A DNA stretch of 64,000 nucleotides from Tetrapyrgos nigripes (taxonomy: Eukaryota; Basidiomycota; Agaricomycetes; Agaricales; Campanellaceae), in the NCBI GenBank assembly GCA_013368315.1, contig JAACJM010000006.1:558001-622000 (forward strand), in the 5' to 3' direction. Positions 1 through 12,323 of this stretch are shown piece by piece. Position numbers and translations under genes: made by a program. Numbering within the stretch: the stretch's first letter is position 1; each line of letters begins with the position of its first letter. The notes beneath the pieces are model-generated. The model saw only the letters and a program-made list of their open reading frames with translations. It had not been told where the DNA came from and searched no databases.

Positions 1-1484
1 TCCGAGGCAAGACGGTCGATAAGTGGAACAGGGGTCCTGGTGTCCTGCGATTCCTTTACACCTGACTCCGTCATTGTGGAGCCAAACACACTTCCGAGTT
101 CCGAAGTGTTCACCAGAGTGTCCTCGTTCCAACTGGCATCTTCTTCTTGAGCGCATTCCATATCGGCATCTGAACCGGTCTGAGTTCCGATGGAACGAGT
201 GAAGGCATCATTCCAGTTGTCATTACATCCCCAACCATCAGAAGATGATTGGAGATTATTCCAATAGATGCGTTCCATGAGAGTGCATTTAGGACGAGGA
301 GCAGGGGTAAGTGGAGTGAAGGAGGAAAGATCGGGGTGAGACATGACGACATCCTCAAGAGTAGCAACAGTCTCACCAGATGGTCTAGCGCCAATATCAC
401 ATGCAAGATTGATAGCTCTTTTGGTACCTGTGAAAAAGGCGTCAAAAGGCTTTTCTGTTTCCATGAAGTATGGCTTACAGGAATCAACTGCAGCGGGCGT
501 GTCGACGACGGTGACTGTATGCATCATGGGAGACATATCCCCATGAACGGGATGTGCCTGGCCTTGTCTCTTGGCCTGCTCATACTTTCCAGCTCGACCT
601 CCTCAACGGAAATGAGCTTTTCCCTTGCCCTTTCCTTTCCCTTTTCCCTTGTTATCTCCGTTAGAGCCACTGGCTCTGTTAGCGCCGCTGCTGCTGCCAC
701 TAGGGCGCTGCTGCTGCTGCTGTTGGAAACTAGGGTTACCGTCCTTTTGCTTGACAGCTGAAAGACGGTTGGCATGTGCCTTCCCCGTAGGCCCCTTGAA
801 AGCTCCTTGGCGAGATTTCCAGATATTGACAATCTCGGTTTGAAGTTCATCGAGACTTTGATTGTCGATCTGTGTGATGGAGCATTGAGTATACTGATTA
901 ATGAGATACTCATATCTGGGAGGGAGTTTGGAGATGATGAACATGACGATGAGGAAATTGGCGACTTTCGTCATGGAGGTGGTTGAGGAGCCGTCAGTAG
1001 GGATACCAGCAGTACTAACCCTATCGAAGTGCATGCGAATAAGTTCAACCGCAGCACTAGGATTAGCGTCGTTAGGAATGATGATGGAAGTGGCATGTTT
1101 AAAATTGGTGTAGATTGCGGAAACTCCAGGTTTCCCGTAGGTCTTCTTGAGAAAGGTCCAAATTTCTTTGGCACTAGTCATCCCAAGTACCTTTTGACGA
1201 ACAGCAGCAGAAAGACGGAGTTTGATAGACCCAATGGCCTTATCGTTCTTCTCATCCCAGTCGGCCTGTTTCTTTAGAGCCGCCGTGATAGCCTCAGCTT
1301 GAGCCGCTGTATCTTCAGTGGATAGAGGGGAGACGGTACTCACTTCAGCATCACTGGGGCGATCAGAGCTAAGGACTGAACTAAGTCCAGTAGCCTGCAA
1401 CCAGGAGAGAAGAATGTCAGCCCAGATATTGAAGTCAATACCGGCGAAGACGGGTACAGTGGTCATCAAAACATTGGAAGACAT
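1..1484 (-). pseudogene. Ty1/Copia Gag and downstream frame, one internal stop, cut by window edge
   Basis: Reading leftward, an ORF starting at the ATG at 1484 encodes a retrotransposon Gag of the UBN2 type. It opens with a segment around FAGIDFNIWADILLSWL, continues with helices around EIWTFLKKTYG, and has a Gln-rich then Gly/Lys-rich tail (about residues 240-290). A TGA at 603-605 stops this ORF, but the same frame stays open for 200 more codons to the edge, which is what an intact element would show if one Arg codon CGA had become TGA. The downstream part is acidic and Thr/Ser-rich. I see no CCHC knuckle, protease or integrase motif before the edge. Gag packages element RNA in cytoplasmic particles. 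The upstream LTR at 1620-2128 probably belongs to it. The family call is fairly sure; whether the element is active cannot be judged. Confidence 0.8.
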
Positions 1485-1619
1485 CTTTGATAAGTTCTGG
1501 GGAAGGTCAACTGTCAGCATTTATCCATATGCAGAATAAGAAGGCAGCATTAAATGCGCCATGCGAAAGTGAAGAGAGGCAGCGATGAACGCGCCATGAC
1601 AGTGACTACTCCCCTAGAT

Positions 1620-2128
1620 TGTCAACAACTGCAGCTGGACATAAGTCCTGCGCTGTTGGACATATCGTCAAGCCACTAAAGGCAACGCAGGCTGCCACAA
1701 AGGGCGCCACAGGCTGCCATGAAGGCGCCATCCAGGTAGTATGCGAAGTCTATGGTTTGCAGCCATTGAAGGCGCTCCCAAGGGCCTTCGGGGCCCATAA
1801 CCTGTTAAGCAGGCATGGTACGGTCCTGTACACTACTAAACGCAATGGCAACTACGCTACTTACCTGGGGATAAGTGATAGCTTGTTAGGCTTGTTAGAG
1901 GCTTGTAGAGCGATGTGGGTTAAGTATAAAACTTGTTATTTGGAGGACTATCTACGAGTCCTTATATACCTTTGAGGAGGTACAAATACATGTAAACTAA
2001 TACTAGAGTAACAATAAGATTCTATTGTACTTGATAGTACAATGCTGGTTTCGTACACTATTGTCGTACTACACTTATTGTCTATATAATCTTATTGTTC
2101 TATTTATAACTACTACTATTGTTCTACA
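1620..2128 (-). repeat. Long terminal repeat, 509 bp, flanked by TAGAT
   Basis: On the minus strand it begins TGTAGAACAA and ends TTGTTGACA, so it has TG...CA ends with short inverted termini. TAGAT lies directly outside both ends on the plus strand, like a 5-bp target duplication. It sits about 135 bp upstream of the gag start, which fits the 5' LTR of that element, but the flanking TAGAT pair would fit a solo LTR instead. It adjoins the end of the MULE reading frame. Confidence 0.65.
1960..1968 (-). promoter_or_regulatory. Candidate TATA box of the LTR promoter
   Basis: Minus-strand TATATAAGG lies inside the LTR, upstream of the gag ORF and in the same orientation. Position and sequence fit an LTR core promoter. 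No start site can be read from sequence alone. Confidence 0.4.
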
Positions 2129-4173
2129 TAGATGACGTTGATGGCTGCAACTGAATGCGCCAATTCAACATTATCGAACATCCAATCTGGACCAAACTCA
2201 TCATCCGTATCATCATCTCCACTGAATTCCTGATCCTCACCCATGTAGTCATCCTCTTCATCCTTGCCAGAATCAGAGGATTCAACATTAGGTTCTGGCT
2301 CAGGAGACTCAGGATCAAGGGAACGGGTACCACCATTGATACGGATAACAAAGCGGGGCTTGGGAGGCACGGCACCCTGCAAGACACCATTGAGACGTAC
2401 AGTCACTCGTGGAATAGCATTTTGGGCAACAGCAAAATCCTATAAGTGAAAATTTCAGTATCATGCTCTATTGAAGAACTTCAACTTACCACGCAATCAG
2501 TGTCATCAACCTGTCCAATTGGCACAAAATCCTTGTCAATTGCATCTCCAAATTCATTTCTGGCTTCTGTCACATTGTAAAACTTGGGCTGACGTCGGAG
2601 TATGCTGAGACGTTGCTTGACTGCTCGAAAACAGTGCCAAAAGCATAGTTGATGCTTTGCATTTGGAAATCCCTGCAGAAAAGCGTTGATCTCTGACAAG
2701 TCCTTGTCAGTAAGAGTGAAAGATGGGTTCAACTCATACTTCTCCTTGAAATGTTCAAGAAAGGCTTGAATGTATTTCTGTTTGACCCCTTCTTCACCAG
2801 ATTTGGGAGACTGGAGAAGTAGGTAGCCAAGAGGACATCCAGATCCATAGACCTCTCCAAGAAGAGCATAAAGCTCATAATGAGAGCCATTTGTGTTCCC
2901 TAAATTGAGTGCCAGGACCCAGTGTCAGGATTTTGAACATGAATGAAAATAATAGTACTTACATGCTGAATCCAACAAAATCTCACGAACACGACCTCCA
3001 AACTTTGCCAAAACATCTGGCAGAGAGAATGCAAGTGCATTGTAGCCATCAACATTAGGCAGTGTAATTTCTGCTATAGTGTATCTGTTCGCAGAGTTTT
3101 GACACTCATCAAGAAGGATCTTTGCAGATTTGAGCTCGTCCTGATCTCTGAACCACTGCTGACATTTAGCATTGGCTGCAATCCGGTAGATAGCACGTCG
3201 CTTGAACAGTGGGTGTGGGTGCTTTTTCAGAATCTCTGTCCATAACTTAACATATAGAATAATGAGTATACTGATTAATGAATGAGATTATCATATACGT
3301 ACCACTGTTGTCGACATTCAGAAGTTCTCCTCCACATACTTCCTAATGTCAGATGGAACATCCTGCCCTGCATAAGTGGAGTGATCAGTACCATGCTTCA
3401 GCTGTATCTCTGCATAAGGTTCGTCATCATATACTGTCACATATAGCCAGCCCTTGCAGGAGAAAGAGTGCATTTGGACTTTATCACGATGGGTGGCACT
3501 TTCAGTCTTGCTAGACTTATGCTGGCGCTTATCCTGCTGAGCACAGTGATACTTGAATCGAATCAAAGGCGATTGTTTGTGTTCGTATTTTGAGTGATAT
3601 CTTATTGAAATGGAAATGGCGAATTGAGAAGTTTCTCAGCGAGTTAAATCAAATGGTGAACATACAAAAAGCGAAGTTCGGTCACTTCCCAGACCAGTGC
3701 AGCGACTTGATCACCCTTGGTCCTGAGATCCTTGGAGTTGGCACCCTGTAAGCCAGAGATGTTGACCTGGGCGGCAAAAGAATGTATATTATCCTCCCCC
3801 TCAATGGACTTTTTAAAGTCTTCCAGAGGGATTTCAGAAACACCTTCCAGGTCAACCTCGAGATCCAGCTGATCACCTTGGTCCGACTCCATGGACTCGG
3901 AATTACCAGTTGCAGTCTCAGGAGTTGGGGCTGTATCACAGTATCAAAGCTCAAGTACAAGCATAAGTAGTATATCTAAATCAAATTCTCACCTTTATCT
4001 TGGTTTAGTTTGCTTTTTTTACTAGCACGCTTGCGCTTACTCTTTGCAAGGCAGTCCGAGCAGACTTTTGTAAGTTTACCTCCCCAGTAATTGAAAAACT
4101 CCGCGGTCAGGGGCTTGTCTTTGAGGCAGTCGGAGCAACGGTGAGTTTCGGTACTGTTCTGGGGAGAAGCCAT
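2129..4173 (-). pseudogene. MULE-type (Mutator-like) transposase gene, one in-frame stop
   Basis: A multi-exon gene starts at the ATG at 4173. In order it shows an N-terminal zinc-ribbon-like pair (RCSDCLKDK then VCSDCLAKS); an acidic linker; a Cys/His segment (YHCAQQ, FSCKGW, LKHGTDH) like the WRKY-GCM1/FLYWCH finger of MULEs; then the transposase core with ILLDSAC, TLTDKDLSEI and the C/H motif CFWHCF; and an acidic tail. Introns with clear GT-AG ends lie near 3931-3992, 3597-3665, 3245-3303, 2922-2989 and 2443-2490. A TGA at 3318-3320 interrupts the frame exactly where an Arg codon is expected, and the frame resumes intact. The reading frame ends at or just inside the LTR. It would cut and paste DNA in the nucleus if intact. 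I found no terminal inverted repeats for it. Confidence 0.75.
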
Positions 4174-7100
4174 AGAAAAGAAGCCGAGCAATTGAAAGGG
4201 AGCGCCGAGATGACAATAGAAAAAAAATTTGACCGTCTTCTGACAGTTTGTTTGGTCTGCATGACTTTGCTAAATAAACATATATATAAGGAATATGCGA
4301 AGAAAGTCCATGTATCTCACACAAAGTTTGATAGAATTTTTATTTTTATTTGCTAACTTACTTAAATACACTGATTCTACCCATACTTAATGGCTCTCGC
4401 GTTAGTGGTAGCCCGTCGCGGAGGAATGGGCGACGCCGGCAGGTAGACGGAGGGACTTGGCGCGATTTTGGACGCGCGGGAAGAGGTCACGTGCCGGGAC
4501 TATTGGTGGGTGAATAGCGTTTTGTTAGCGTTTTGTCTCGCATATTCTCAACCCTTTCTTTTTCTTTATCTGTCTTTTGCGTCTTTTCTCCATTTTTTCT
4601 TGTCCTAGTGTTTCTCTTGCACTAGTGTTTGTGTTCCCTCAATACTGTACGTTTGATGTTCGTTCCTGTTCTTTATAAAGGAGCTAGGTGAGACGTCGAA
4701 AATTGATCACACTCTTCTCGACTTTGTCAGAACGCAGATATACACGACCTACTACTGCGCTGGTTGGATACTATTACCCTGGACGTGACGAAGCCGACTG
4801 TGAAGGTTGGGAAGGAAATGTCAGAGGGTGTGTTTCTGTTAGTCTTTCGTTTGTTTTAGGTTCACTGACCGGACTGCTTCGCTTCGCTTCGACCTTTTGC
4901 TTCCCAGATCTTGCCAGACATGATGTATGCAGTCTCGCACTACGTGCTATTGGATCTGGAAGGCTACTTGCGAGAACGATTTAGTCGGAAGTCAGGACGA
5001 ACACGCGAGTGAGATTTCTACTCATCTTTTTTTCGGATTTTCCCCGTCCATTTCCCCTTCCATATCCACTCAGTTGACGTGGTCCGGCGTCTGCCCCGCA
5101 TTCTCTCTCAACATCATTCCCTGCAAACCAGGAGCTGACCTGCTTCACTATCCAGGACTAACGCACACTCGCATGGCGTACTACACTACAACTGTCAACG
5201 AAACGAAACGAAACGCACAGAGTCAACTTGACGACTAACCAGGACACCGTGACGGGCAAACCTAGTAAACCCATACCCATACTCCCATCATGCTCGAGGA
5301 CATGTCAAGGATATACTACCCCGAAAGATGCTCAGGAGTCAGAATGGGTTCGGCTCGTGGGGCTGGGTTTTGTTTTAGAGTTTGATGGGAGACAAGGTTA
5401 TATAACGACCAGAACGGTCAGAATGTCGACCTTGACCCGACCCGACGCTGACTAGTAGTGAGTAATGGCATTCATTACATCATACTTATGTACCGCCATC
5501 CGCGTCGTTCTGCGCTTTTCCATTTTCTGCTTTGCGTCTTTTATTACTAGTCTCGTGCTTGTGTTTTCTTCCAGGACGAGTCTGTGGCATCTCATCCTCT
5601 TTCTTCTCCAACGTTTTCAACTTATTCCCCTCAGTCTTCCCACCACTTCTTCTCCTTCTCCTTGTCCTTGTTCTTCGTTCCTGGCTCTTCATCGGTCTTG
5701 AGGATATAGCTTAACTCCGTCTTTTTATCTAGGCCAAACATTCCATCCCCCAGCCTTACCCAACGGGCTCGTCAAACGATCGGGTTTGTAGACGCGGCCT
5801 GATGCCTGATGTCTCAGGCATCACACTCTAGGCTTCAAGTTCCTCCTCAGAGTCACCCGAGCAAGAACTCGAGAAAGAAAGCTCCTTCTCCTTCCCTTCC
5901 CCCTTCCCTTCCACCATCACGATTCACGGTATGGGGTAAATCAACTCAGAGAATGCCCACCGCCCACCGCGGCTGCCAGATTCCCTTACCTATGTATTCA
6001 GGTCAGGTCGACTACACAACGATTAGACGACTTGATGACCCATGCGGATGTCCTCGGCCATCCTTGCCCTCCTTTTGGCCTCTATCATAGCCAGGCCAGC
6101 GGTGCCGTTGAAGTCAAACCTTCACTTCCCTTCCAGTTACACTACGATTATTCTGCGTTGGACGATAGGGAGAGGCTACAGATGACGTTGAGGAAATGCT
6201 GTGCCTCGGTGCCCTGCTGGTTCAGACCTACGACTGACGGACGCTCAACGTGTATCATGGTACTTATATCGACGGTGCCGTCCTCTCGTCTTCATAGTGT
6301 TTCATCGTCGTCGTCATACCCGGGCCTTTCCTCCTCTTGGACTGTAACATCCGTTACCCCAGACGATGAGGGACGTACACCGGGACGATGGGGGCAGGTC
6401 GAGGAGGGGAATATAGAGTGGAATAGGAAGTGTCAGATTGAAGATGGAAGTGGGTTGGGGCCGGGAAAGTGAAGTTACGTGGAAGAAAGGGCAAGAATAC
6501 CATCAACGCTTCTATTCTACCTTATAACGTCGCCTATATGCCTCGCTGATAATGTCTATGGCCACAGCTACCTGCAGTGGCATTGCGTGTAGTAATTAGT
6601 GAGTGCATGTATGTCTGTTCTTATCCGTCAGTGGACCGCTTCCAAACAACTATTCCAAAACGACGAAAACAAATGTGACCGTGACACAAATTATTTTCGT
6701 CACACTTTTTCCCGAGACAGTCCGTGCGTGCGGCGTCCTTTTCTTCCTAACCACAACAGCAATCGTAAATACTGAGCTCCATGGTAAGTTAGGTGCAAGG
6801 CAGCTCAGTACAGAGATTGATTATCTTCAGGACTTGGCTTGAAAAGCGCGCCTCACCTCGCATGGCGCTCGTCTCCATTCGGGGGAATCCACTGGCCAAA
6901 CGCCGAGGCCAGAAAACGCCACCTTCTCATTTACAAAGGAGCCAAAGAGGAGCAATCAAAGTCGGACTTCCAAAAGACCAGCCTGGTACTTGCCCATAAC
7001 CCACACCAGTTGCAGCACATGTATCTGCTGTCAGAGGAACTGGCCGAATTTTGCTCCCTTGAATTTAAACTTTTAAAGCCTCCGCTGCGCGGCAAGGCAA

Positions 7101-7588
7101 TAAAGAGACAATGACGCCACTTCATGGGTAAGAGCTGCGATACCTTCCATCCGCATAAAATGACTCGTTTCTGACGCGTTCCTTAGACAGCTCGCTAAGA
7201 CGCACGTCTCTTCCGATGCTCTCGCATTCCGTTCATGTATCTTCGACATTGGGCGTTTGACTCCTCATTATGAACGGGATAAAGGATAGGCCGTATCCCT
7301 CGTATCATGTACACGTTTTCCAGCGCTTTCAATCAAAGGGTAGTGCTTACTGAGATTGGGCTCAAGACCATATTTTCCGAGGACGAATCATACGGAAGCA
7401 ACTAATGTGCCATTGTGAAGGATGATCAAGAGAATTAAGTGTCCTCGTTCCTCGATGCTTCATCGCATACAGCACCCTATTGCAGCGGATAGGACTCAGA
7501 TTCATTGATTTTTTGACGAGACCAGACAGCCCGGACAGCATATAAAGGTCCTCCATCGAGAGTTATGGAGCTGTAAATATTATATTTC
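4174..7588. other. No confident gene; pyrimidine-rich and low-complexity stretches
   Basis: Only scattered short ORFs occur. The longest is a 146-codon plus-strand ORF at 6032-6472, Ser- and Pro-rich without a recognisable domain. 4500-4700 and 5500-5700 are C/T-rich, which on the minus strand yields spurious Arg/Lys-rich ORFs. A multi-exon gene of an unfamiliar family could hide here, but I cannot trace one by splice signals and frame. Confidence 0.4.
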
Positions 7589-8757
7589 ATGTATCAACAA
7601 GGTGATAGCTTGTTTGGAACTCAATGGTACAATTATGTTTCTGACCGCAGACCGAATTTAGAATCCAAGTATTCAAATACCTCTCATTCACCATCTGGCA
7701 ATATGCAACCATTTTATTCCGTTTCTGCTGGCCGGAGCGTCTCGACCAACACGTCATTAGTTGATGGTGTGCCTATGTGCAGTTTTGCGTCAACGTGCCA
7801 CTGACTTCAAAATGTTTTTCAGGAGTAAATTTCCCACCAAGAGAATTTCACAGACGAGCCGACACGTCGCCTGCGACAGATGTTGCTCTTTCCCCTTTGA
7901 CATCTCCGCCTCGTCATCGATTCCGGCTAGAATGTAAGTTCATGTCTGTTGATCATCTTACAGAGTTTTCTTATCTCTGCTCATCAAGACGAACTCCCTC
8001 CCCTTGTGAGCTCTTTGCAGAAAAACTGGATTGCAACTCTGAATGCCGGTCGGACCTTGGTATGATGGTTCACTGAGCTCGTTATCTATCAAATTGTTAA
8101 CGATGCCTCGGATATAGTCCTGCGTGTTATTCTTGGAATCAATTTTGGTCCTATTCCTATTGAGACGCTCCCCTTCCGAAAGTCCCTCCACTCTTTCACC
8201 ACCAATATCTCCCAGCGGGATAACGACAGCGCTCTCAGCGCTCAATTTTTGTGCTATCTTTCTCCACTTGAGCGCCCTTCTCACAACGTTCATCCTAATC
8301 GATCGCATTGGGGAACTCGATCTGTTTGCATCACGTCGCCGCAGAGAGAGTCTAGAAGAGCAAGGTTACATTATTGCTGACACCACTACTATTCTGCGTC
8401 GATATGGGCTGAGTCCCTCCTGGAAATGGATGGCATGGCATTGTACGTACGTTTCTCTTTTAGTTCCCGCACGATCTTACGCAGCTCTCCGCATTGTGTA
8501 GGGTTCTTATCGATGGGTCTTGGAACGTTGTGCTCAGTCACAGTACTCGTGCTATACACATGGGTATACGAAGCTATGGCGATACGAGTGCTGGTGACGT
8601 GCATGACAGGTACCATACTCCTTTCATTCATCGCTTGTTTCTTCTTCTCAACGTGCTGTTGTTGGTGAATGACTTTTTACTTATCGGAATTACCTTTTCC
8701 TACGATCCGTTCATTTTCAGAAGCTGGCTTCGACTCAGTATTTACATTAGCTACTAA
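7589..8757 (+). CDS. Orphan multi-pass membrane protein of an Agaricomycete family
   Basis: The supported part is three exons downstream of about 7970. The first (near 7971-8059) reads FLISAHQDELPPLVSSLQ then WIATLNAGRTL. The second (8117-8441) reads CVLFLESILVLFLL, a Ser/Pro loop, then a long hydrophobic helix ending in FILIDRIGELDLFASRRRR. The third (from about 8502) reads GFLSMGLGTLCSVTVLVLY with the end RSWLRLSIYISY after one more intron. Introns are 50-110 nt with GT-AG ends. Three to four membrane helices follow a soluble N-terminal part. I recognise the pattern (a membrane protein with an L-x-DRIGEL motif) as a repeated, unnamed mushroom family, but know no function. The N-terminal exons (7589-7935) are a guess: joining them at the obvious GTAAGT donor creates a TAG codon, so the true start may differ. 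Confidence 0.6.
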
Positions 8758-8913
8758 GTATTAGAATACAGTATAGTATTTCCCATATCCTTCGAGAACA
8801 CTTATTTTTCCAGCTCGATACCTCATTTCCAATAGCTTTTAACCTTGTTGACGATAGGAGTATACCACTAGATATCCATAACTTATCAGTCACTTTTCAT
8901 AGGGATAGAGCCT

Positions 8914-11748
8914 TAACTTACACGCTTCCGACTCGCAGGCTGATCATCCTCGTTTTTGGAGTCTACCCCGGGTGCCACCGGGGCATCTTTGACAGACGTC
9001 TGATTTTGGACTACAGCGCCGGCGCGAGTGGCTTCCATTGTTGGACCAGTCTTGTTTGCCAATGAAAAGGAAGTCGAATCAGGAGGATGTGCCTTGTTGA
9101 CACTGCTATGTTTACTAGCTGGTGGTCTGCTGTCTAGAGTTACGACGGGAGGCGTAGTCGAAGGTCCTGGAAGGCCAACGCCGGTGACTAATGGATTCTT
9201 GGAGACCTATGACAGATGTGAGCATCGTTGACTGAGGAGCGGGCTATGAGTGTTGTACCTGACAAGCTTCGAATATATTTGGCTGAACAATTGACATCAC
9301 AGACTGAGGCAAAGGCATCCTTATCGCGTTGGGTAGCTCTAGGCTCTCGGTGCTGCTGATAGGGCTTTGTACCGAATGATACGACTGCACGCTAAGCTCA
9401 CTAGGACCGTCACTTATGGCGGATTCGCTGTTAGGGAGCCAATCGTTAATAAAATGAGAAGGTAGAGTTGAAGGACTCCTTGAACGCACAATGATGTTCC
9501 TGAAAAGGTTCTGTTAGAATCGTGTCTAGTCATGCCTCTTCTGCTTTCCCCAGCCGCCTTTGCAAACCTGATAAGTAATTTTGTCAAAACGTAGTATATC
9601 TGAAGGATGAACCCACCATTGCTGTCTCGGACACGGGTATAGGCATAGGCATAGGCATAGGCATAGCTGCGTTGGTAATATGGCTCTGCATCGAATGATA
9701 CGACTCCTGGGACTGAACGCTACTTATGGCCGATTCGCTGTTAAGGAGTCAATCCTTAATAAAATGAGCACCTCGAGTTCAAGAACCAGAACCCACAATG
9801 AAATGCCTGAAAAGGTTCTGTTAGAATCACGTCTGGTTTGTAGGCCTCTCCCGCTCTGTCCAGATCCTGAAGCAACCGGCTTTGCAGACCTAATAAATAC
9901 TTTTGTCAAACGTGGCAAATATGAACAGTGAACCCACCATCACAGTCTCGGGTATGGGCATAACCATAGGCAGAGGCATAGATATATCCACAGAAAGAAC
10001 TTGTTGCTTGGGCGACATTACTGTCGGATACCCGTTCCGGGCTGGTACTGGAGAAGGGGTGGAGATTGACTGATTATGTGGGGGAGCGGTGGCTGTTGTA
10101 CTTGGAAAGGTTCTGTGAGAATTCGGTCTGGTTGTTCCTCTCCCGCTTTCCCCAGATCCTGGAGCAACCAGCTTTGCAAACCTAATAAGTAATTTTGTCA
10201 GACTAGGTAGATATGAAAGATGAACCTACCATTACTACTGGCACGGGCATAGGTGTAGGTGTAGGTGTGAGTGTAGGTGTGGGTGTGGGTGTGGGTGTAG
10301 GCCTAGGCCTAGGCATAGACGTAGACATAGGATGACCAGGGGGTATGGAGGAAGGGGCGGAAATCGACTGATTATGTAGGGGAACGACATCTGTACCTAT
10401 TTCGGAGCTGACGAGCCATGTCATTAATTTCAGATCGAGAGAGACGATGCCACGTACCCGCTGATGTCCAACACATATCGTTGACCAGCTCGCGGCTCAG
10501 TCTTATCGTGACAGACAATACGCATAAAGTTCCGTAGCTCATCCATTCGCCGACCAGGAACCCCTGTTTCAGCGAGTGAAGTAGCTTTAAGCAGCTTTCC
10601 GCTCGGTTCTGCAACAGTAGAAATGAGATAGCACGATGGAACGGCTAAATGAACCATCTTTACCTTTCAAAATGTACTCGTTCTCCGAAATCTCCCAGAA
10701 GTTAGCAAAGAGTCGAGATTCTGTCCTTGAATACTTCAGGACCATGTAGCTAGAATGATCTGGCATAGCCAAGATTTTCAGCTGCTTTCCTGGTTTCAGC
10801 CCTCTTTTGTCTATGACATCAGCAAAAGTATCAGACAAGATCAGCGATTCAACTCCTGCAGCGCCACGTTGTAGTCGAGCACAATCACGACTTGCGTAAA
10901 AATGGAGTGAAAGAGAGCTCAAAAGATCGAGTGCCCCGCCCGTTTCCTGTAACTGCAAACGTGCCTGCCAGTATTTCCACACCAATGTATTCAGAGGGTC
11001 AGTCGAGTGAAAGTGCCATACTCGACGTATACGTCAGTCTGAAGCTAATTTTCAGTAGGCGCTGGACTCACAAAAAACAGCAGGCTTGTCAAACTTCGGT
11101 GGGTTGTCAAGCTTCGGTGGGTCGGCAAGTAGAAATGTAGGGGCCCGAGAGTCTTGCATCTTGAAATCCACGTCTACTGGAGCCGATACAAGCTTTGGCA
11201 AATTTTGGACCTATTCTCGTCATCCACCTGCGAGTGATGAGAAACCCAATGTCGTACCTTTTTCTCGACTTTCTGACGTATATTCTCAATATCTAGTAAT
11301 TTCCGGTGCTCAGCTTTGGTCGCTTGGTCCAAAGTGGCGCTAAATGATCCTCCCACTGTAATATCCTGAATTATAAATCAGTACAGCTTCGACTTCATGG
11401 AAAATTAAGCAAAAACCGTAACCTTCAAGTCCATGTCCCTCGGATTTTTCTCCAATCGCTCAACCAGTCTTAGAGTGGATTCTATCTTCCTGTCAAGTTC
11501 TTGCCTACTCTGGTTATCCACAATTGCACCTATGGCCTCTTTAGATGACTTCAAGATACTAGAGGGTTCAGGAAGTGTATATTCATTCATCTACTCGGAG
11601 AGACTCACTTCTTGACGTCGTCCTTCGTTTGTACAGTGGCTCGATCAGCAAGACGCCTACATAACTCGATAATGAGTTTTGCTTTTTTCCATTCGTTTCG
11701 AGGTATTCGAGTAATTGCACAAAACTCCAAGCCATAAAGACACAACAT
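8914..11748 (-). CDS. Orphan protein with proline-rich tandem repeat exons
   Basis: The start is the ATG at 11748 (MLCLYGLEFCAITRIPRN); the end is RKRVS then TAA at 8914. The frame can be followed across about ten exons through standard GT-AG introns. In order: a charged helical region (KAKLIIELCRRLADRATV, then LDRKIESTLRLVERLEKN and EHRKLLDIENIRQKVEKK), a possible coiled coil; a segment with PTFLLADPPKLDNPPKFDK; a globular-looking part (LILSDTFADVIDKRGLKPGK to FWEISENEYILK and LRNFMRIVCHDKTEPRAGQRYVLD); then a low-complexity tail with PTPTPTPT and PMPMPIP runs encoded by repeated exon-intron units; and a Ser/Thr/Pro-rich C-terminus with a basic RKR end, possibly a nuclear signal. I do not recognise the family. 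It is divergent from the gene starting at 12324. Confidence 0.6.
9420..10315. repeat. Three diverged tandem copies of a 290-320 bp exon-intron unit plus 6-bp repeats
   Basis: Matching anchors CCTRATAARTANTTTTGTCA followed by a similar stretch start near 9567, 9889 and 10177, giving spacings of 322 and 288 bp. Other shared blocks include the GGATTCGCTGTTA/GGCCGATTCGCTGTTA pair near 9422 and 9727, and AAAGGTTCTGT near 9507, 9810 and 10104. Each unit carries part of an exon and a complete intron. Hexamer runs of GGCATA (9640-9668) and GGTGTG/GGTGTA (10250-10300) lie in the coding part. Confidence 0.8.
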
Positions 11749-12323
11749 GAGCGAGAGAAAACTCGAGTGGAAAAATTCCTTGAAGGATTGTGGTGGGTTA
11801 GTCGCGAACGAGGCTTCGCACCGGTACAGAGATCCTTCCGGACAGCCTATATTGTTCCGTCAAAGACGGCAGCCTCTCATAGGTAGATCATGATGGCAGG
11901 ATGGAGAAAAACCAGCCCGCGACGTCGTGGTTAAGGGAAGCTTTCGGAATCTTCGCGGCAAAACCCGAAGCGGCATTTTTAAATTGACAGTTCGGAAAAC
12001 ACAACCATCAACCGTCGTCTTTGGTCAAAGCGTCGCAGAGGGACAACAGGTATGCAACCGTTTACCATGAGGCTATTATATTATGGACGGACATTAACTG
12101 TTTCCAAATCCTACAAGGCTTTCTTCATCTTGCTATGTGCAGTGGACTTCACAGTGGCGCGCAGAGATTTGGGGCAGATTTCATTCTGTTTGGATCATAT
12201 AGGCGCCTACAGCACGGCAATTTGTCTACCGGCGGAGTGAGCCACTTTTGTCATGATGGCTCATAAGTACTCGAGGTAACCTGCTGCCTGGAACCCTGTG
12301 CCTATCCCAAAGCTACCCCCGCT
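11749..12323. promoter_or_regulatory. Shared intergenic region between two divergent orphan genes
   Basis: About 575 bp separate the start at 11748 (minus) and the start at 12324 (plus), so both promoters must lie here. Several CTCGAG/GTCGAG-like blocks and C/G-rich tracts occur; I cannot assign a factor. A 62-codon plus ORF at 12052-12240 has no supporting evidence. Confidence 0.35.
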
